Below, piece after piece: positions 61,793 to 64,000 of a DNA stretch of 64,000 nt. Each line of letters starts with the position of its first letter. The first letter of the stretch is position 1. The translations under genes were made by a program, and so were the position numbers. Source of the stretch: Poseidonibacter lekithochrous (GTDB taxonomy: Bacteria; Campylobacterota; Campylobacteria; Campylobacterales; Arcobacteraceae); NCBI RefSeq assembly GCF_013283835.1, contig NZ_CP054052.1, positions 62,001 to 126,000 of the forward strand. The letters are read 5' to 3'. The notes under the pieces are model-generated. The model did no database searches. It worked only from the letters and a program-made list of their open reading frames with translations, and was not told the origin of the DNA.

Positions 61793-62482
61793 TTATCTTT
61801 TAAGATTGTAGATTAAAATCCCTGCTGCTACTGAAACATTTAATGAATCAAATTCATGTTCCATTCCAATAGATACTTTTAAGTCTAATTTTTTAGCAAC
61901 TTTTGGAGAGATACCATCTCCTTCGCTTCCTAAGAATAAAGCTACTTTATCAGTCTTTTCAATTTTCCCATATTTTTTAAGGTCAATTCCATCAGTAGTT
62001 GCACCAATTAATGTAAATCCAGAGTCGATTAATTCGCTCGCTAAATCTACTGATCTTGGGTGAACTGTAAATGGTAAGTCTAATAATGCTCCTGAACTTG
62101 TTCTTACAATTCCAGAGTTATTAATAGTTTTGATATTTGAAGCAATTACACCTTCTATTCCCATAGAGTAAGCTGTTCTTGCAATTGCACCAATATTTCC
62201 AACATCAGTTAATCCATCTAAAACTAAGATGAAGTTCATATTTTTGAAGTTTTTAATTGGAGCATAGTCAAATTGTTCTAATTTTAAAAAGAAACCTTGA
62301 TGATTTCCGCCTTTTGCTAGTGCTTGAGCTTTTTGATTATCCACTTTGTGAATTTTTTTGTCAAGTCTTGCAAATTGTGTAAAAAGTTTTTTATCAATTT
62401 CTTTTGAAAGAAAAACTTCTTCTATTAGTTCTGGGTGTTTTTCTAGTACGTAAAGTACGATTTGTTTTCCATATATTATCAT
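61793..62482 (-). CDS. rlmB: SpoU-family 23S rRNA 2'-O-methyltransferase
   Basis: The 229-residue protein has an N-terminal L30e-like substrate-binding domain (IIYGKQIVLYVLEKHPELIEE, residues 2-22 in outline) and a SpoU knot domain with motif 1 NIGAIARTAYSMG, motif 2 LFLGSEGDGIS and motif 3 IGMEHEFDSLNVSVAAGIL. It should methylate a ribose in 23S rRNA (Gm2251 if RlmB). TrmH-like specificity cannot be ruled out. Confidence 0.9.
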   Translation of the reverse strand: MIIYGKQIVLYVLEKHPELIEEVFLSKEIDKKLFTQFARLDKKIHKVDNQKAQALAKGGNHQGFFLKLEQFDYAPIKNFKNMNFILVLDGLTDVGNIGAIARTAYSMGIEGVIASNIKTINNSGIVRTSSGALLDLPFTVHPRSVDLASELIDSGFTLIGATTDGIDLKKYGKIEKTDKVALFLGSEGDGISPKVAKKLDLKVSIGMEHEFDSLNVSVAAGILIYNLKR

Positions 62483-62662
62483 GGCTAGATTTTATCTAAA
62501 ATTACTTGATAAACCTCTTTTACTATATTATTTTTCATTATTTTGCACTAGATATAACTAGTATTTAAAAAAGACAAATTTGAGGGTTAATTAAATAGTA
62601 TAAAGATTTGCTGTTAAATAGTGTGAGTTTGTAGAAAATACAGGAGAATAAGAAAAAAGAGT

Positions 62663-63481
62663 TTAGTCTCTTTCTTCCATTAATTCTTGGTAAATCTCTT
62701 TTGTTTTTCTTCCCGTCATTTTAGATATTAATTTTGCTTTTACTTTTGGAGCTAAATCAAGGTCTTGGATGTCCTTTAATTCAAGGCTTGAACCACATGT
62801 TTCAACTGGTTCAATTACTACAACCCATTCCCCTTTTATATTAATATCTTGGAACTCTTCAAATAAATTTTTCGAAGAATTTTTGTAAGTTTTTTGGTGA
62901 AGTTTTGTTATTTCTTTTGCTAAAAATACTGTTCTGTTTTCATCTTTTGTAGCTAATTCTTCTAATAATTTTAGAAGTCTATGTGGAGATTCATATAAAA
63001 TCGCAAGTTTATCATCATGTAAAATTGCATCTAGTTTTGAACTTCTCTCCGCGCCTTTATGGGCTAAGAATCCATGAAATGAAAATGTAGTATTAATAAA
63101 ACCACTCATTGCATACGCTGTTAAAACGGCATTTGCTCCTGGTAATACATCATATTCAATATTGTTTTTAATACAGTAATCAACTAGTGTAGCACCTGGG
63201 TCTGAAACGCATGGCATACCAGCATCACTTACGTAAACAACATTTTTAGTAAAAGTATCAATTGTTAAAGTTTTTAAAACTTGATTTTCATTGTGAGAAT
63301 GAAATGATTTGTATTCTTTGTTTGAAAAGTCTAGGTCGTTTCTTTCACCTAGTAGATTTAGAAGTTTTTTTGTGACTCTTGTATCTTCACAAAAAATTAG
63401 TTCCGCCTCCAATAAAGTGTTTAAAGACCTTAAAGACATGTCTTCAAGGTTACCTATTGGAGTGGGAACTAAGCACAGCAT
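62663..63481 (-). CDS. rsmI: 16S rRNA 2'-O-methyltransferase RsmI
   Basis: The 272-residue tetrapyrrole-methylase-fold protein has the RsmI signatures LVPTPIGNLEDMSLRSL, FCEDTRVTKKLL, YVSDAGMPCVSDPG, FHGFLAHKG and LYESPHRLLKLL. It methylates C1402 of 16S rRNA. It starts 9 nt after the rpmE stop codon and is followed by 180 nt without a gene before rlmB; nothing notable was seen in that gap. Confidence 0.95.
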   Translation of the reverse strand: MLCLVPTPIGNLEDMSLRSLNTLLEAELIFCEDTRVTKKLLNLLGERNDLDFSNKEYKSFHSHNENQVLKTLTIDTFTKNVVYVSDAGMPCVSDPGATLVDYCIKNNIEYDVLPGANAVLTAYAMSGFINTTFSFHGFLAHKGAERSSKLDAILHDDKLAILYESPHRLLKLLEELATKDENRTVFLAKEITKLHQKTYKNSSKNLFEEFQDINIKGEWVVVIEPVETCGSSLELKDIQDLDLAPKVKAKLISKMTGRKTKEIYQELMEERD

Positions 63482-63490
63482 TGTAAATAA

Positions 63491-63694
63491 TTACTTAGCA
63501 GCTGCGTATTTAGCTTTGAATTTCTCAACTCTACCAGCAGCATCAACAATTTTTTGCTCTCCAGTAAAGAATGGGTGACAAGCATTACAAATATCAATTC
63601 TCATAGTTTCAACATTTGATTTAGTTTCAAACGAGTTACCACAAGCACAAGATACTGAACATACTTTATAATCTGGGTGTATATCTTTTTTCAC
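63491..63694 (-). CDS. rpmE: Ribosomal protein L31, zinc-binding form
   Basis: The start is GTG 63694 ([11 protein letters not shown]), preceded by AAGGA; the in-frame ATG at 63727 would add eleven unlikely residues. The protein is 67 residues, the normal L31 length. Cys16, Cys18, Cys36 and Cys39 (CAC and CNAC) are the zinc ligands, so this is the C+ form. Its promoter overlaps the end of miaA. Confidence 0.95.
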   Translation of the reverse strand: MKKDIHPDYKVCSVSCACGNSFETKSNVETMRIDICNACHPFFTGEQKIVDAAGRVEKFKAKYAAAK

Positions 63695-63773
63695 GCCATA
63701 TTCCTTATATAAATTAATGTAAAACAAAAGATCAAATCTATGTTGTCCTTTATTAAACTCTTTGTAAGGCGGG

Positions 63774-63779
63774 ATTATA
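63774..63779 (-). promoter_or_regulatory. Predicted promoter of rpmE
   Basis: On the minus strand GCTATAATCCCGC contains TATAAT, located over the stop codon of miaA and about 80 nt before the rpmE start. It closely resembles the -10 region before the helicase gene. Confidence 0.6.
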
Positions 63780-64000
63780 GCGAAAAATACTTAAGTATAT
63801 CTGAATTTAAGTTTTGTATTATATTGGATTCTTGTTTGCCATTAAATTGACCTTTATTAAAAGTATTTTGTCTTTTTGCTAGTTTGGCTGTATTTAAGGC
63901 AACTTTCTCTTCTAGTTGTTCTTTATTTATTTTTCCATCTAAGAACTCTAAAGTTTCAATAATTCCAATTGATGACATTGCATTTGGTTCTCTTGTGTAT
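63775..64000 (-). CDS. miaA: tRNA dimethylallyltransferase, C-terminal part (cut by window edge)
   Basis: The frame runs off the end of the window. The visible C-terminal 74 residues include [20 protein letters not shown] and the family signature [16 protein letters not shown]. MiaA adds a dimethylallyl group to A37 of tRNAs that read codons starting with U. The Met at 63978 is internal; homology continues upstream past the window edge. Confidence 0.88.
   Translation of the reverse strand, partial: YTREPNAMSSIGIIETLEFLDGKINKEQLEEKVALNTAKLAKRQNTFNKGQFNGKQESNIIQNLNSDILKYFSL

Noticed and set aside
1-64000. CRISPR arrays, insertion sequences, tRNA or rRNA genes, phage genes
   Set aside because: Looked for on both strands by eye; no spaced identical repeats, transposase motifs or tRNA-like cloverleaf sequences were found. 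A covariance-model scan would be needed to exclude a tRNA with certainty.

Overview
The window is a strongly AT-rich stretch of bacterial chromosome that reads as Campylobacterota, most likely the Arcobacteraceae (Arcobacter and relatives). The reasons are the gene families and their order: lutABC, RNase J beside rsmA and kdsD, hemJ beside phoH, histidine kinases with an HQWxxPL H-box, and promoters that keep a TATAAT-like -10 but no clear -35. I saw no rRNA, tRNA, CRISPR array, insertion sequence or phage gene. The assignment comes from reading proteins, not from a database search.

Layout. 63-8837 is a short-chain acyl-CoA block: a membrane ETF:quinone oxidoreductase with EtfBA, a thiopurine-type methyltransferase, 3-hydroxyacyl-CoA dehydrogenase and two hotdog thioesterases, followed by a separately promoted CoA-transferase/thiolase operon. 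8888-13503 holds two paralogous two-component systems placed tail to tail; the second follows lutABC (lactate oxidation, 13530-16232). 16313-19404 has a methyltransferase, a dCMP deaminase and acetyl-CoA carboxylase accBC. 19648-28652 is mixed: DEAD-box helicase with an RGG tail, phosphate transporter, CheY-like protein, AEC transporter, asparagine synthetase, BluB and an orphan TRAP binding protein. 28682-31513 encodes a fumarate reductase-like flavoprotein/iron-sulfur pair without a membrane anchor. 31690-39317 is a seven-gene minus-strand housekeeping operon (rsmA, RNase J, kdsD, rluB, rarA, hemJ, phoH). 39391-44301 runs the other way (hisF to gltX and an RNA-binding protein). 44374-46803 is a chemoreceptor. 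57026-64000 is a MATE pump and a minus-strand set from miaA (cut by the window edge) to hom.

The most interesting region is 46.9-57.0 kb, which looks like one copper-handling locus: an OmpR-type regulator and sensor kinase, a Met-rich periplasmic protein, a CusCBA-type RND efflux system whose inner-membrane pump keeps the three copper-binding methionines of CusA, and a bufferin-like RiPP operon. That operon has a secreted precursor with five Cys-Gly-Ala-Gly-Lys-Cys-Gly repeats, a DUF692/MNIO enzyme and a DUF2063-type partner. Three places in this locus carry the same promoter architecture: two CTnnAYA-type heptamers repeated at exactly 11 bp, followed exactly 9 nt later by a -10 hexamer. They stand before the regulator, before the RND operon and before the bufferin operon, so the locus is probably one regulon. 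The bufferin operon also has a predicted leader of about 235 nt with five consecutive hairpins.

A second pattern is that three genes (methyltransferase at 16.9 kb, AEC transporter at 23.8 kb, sensor kinase at 47.8 kb) have convincing N-terminal sequence upstream of any ATG, GTG or TTG. In each case an ATC codon follows a Shine-Dalgarno-like sequence.
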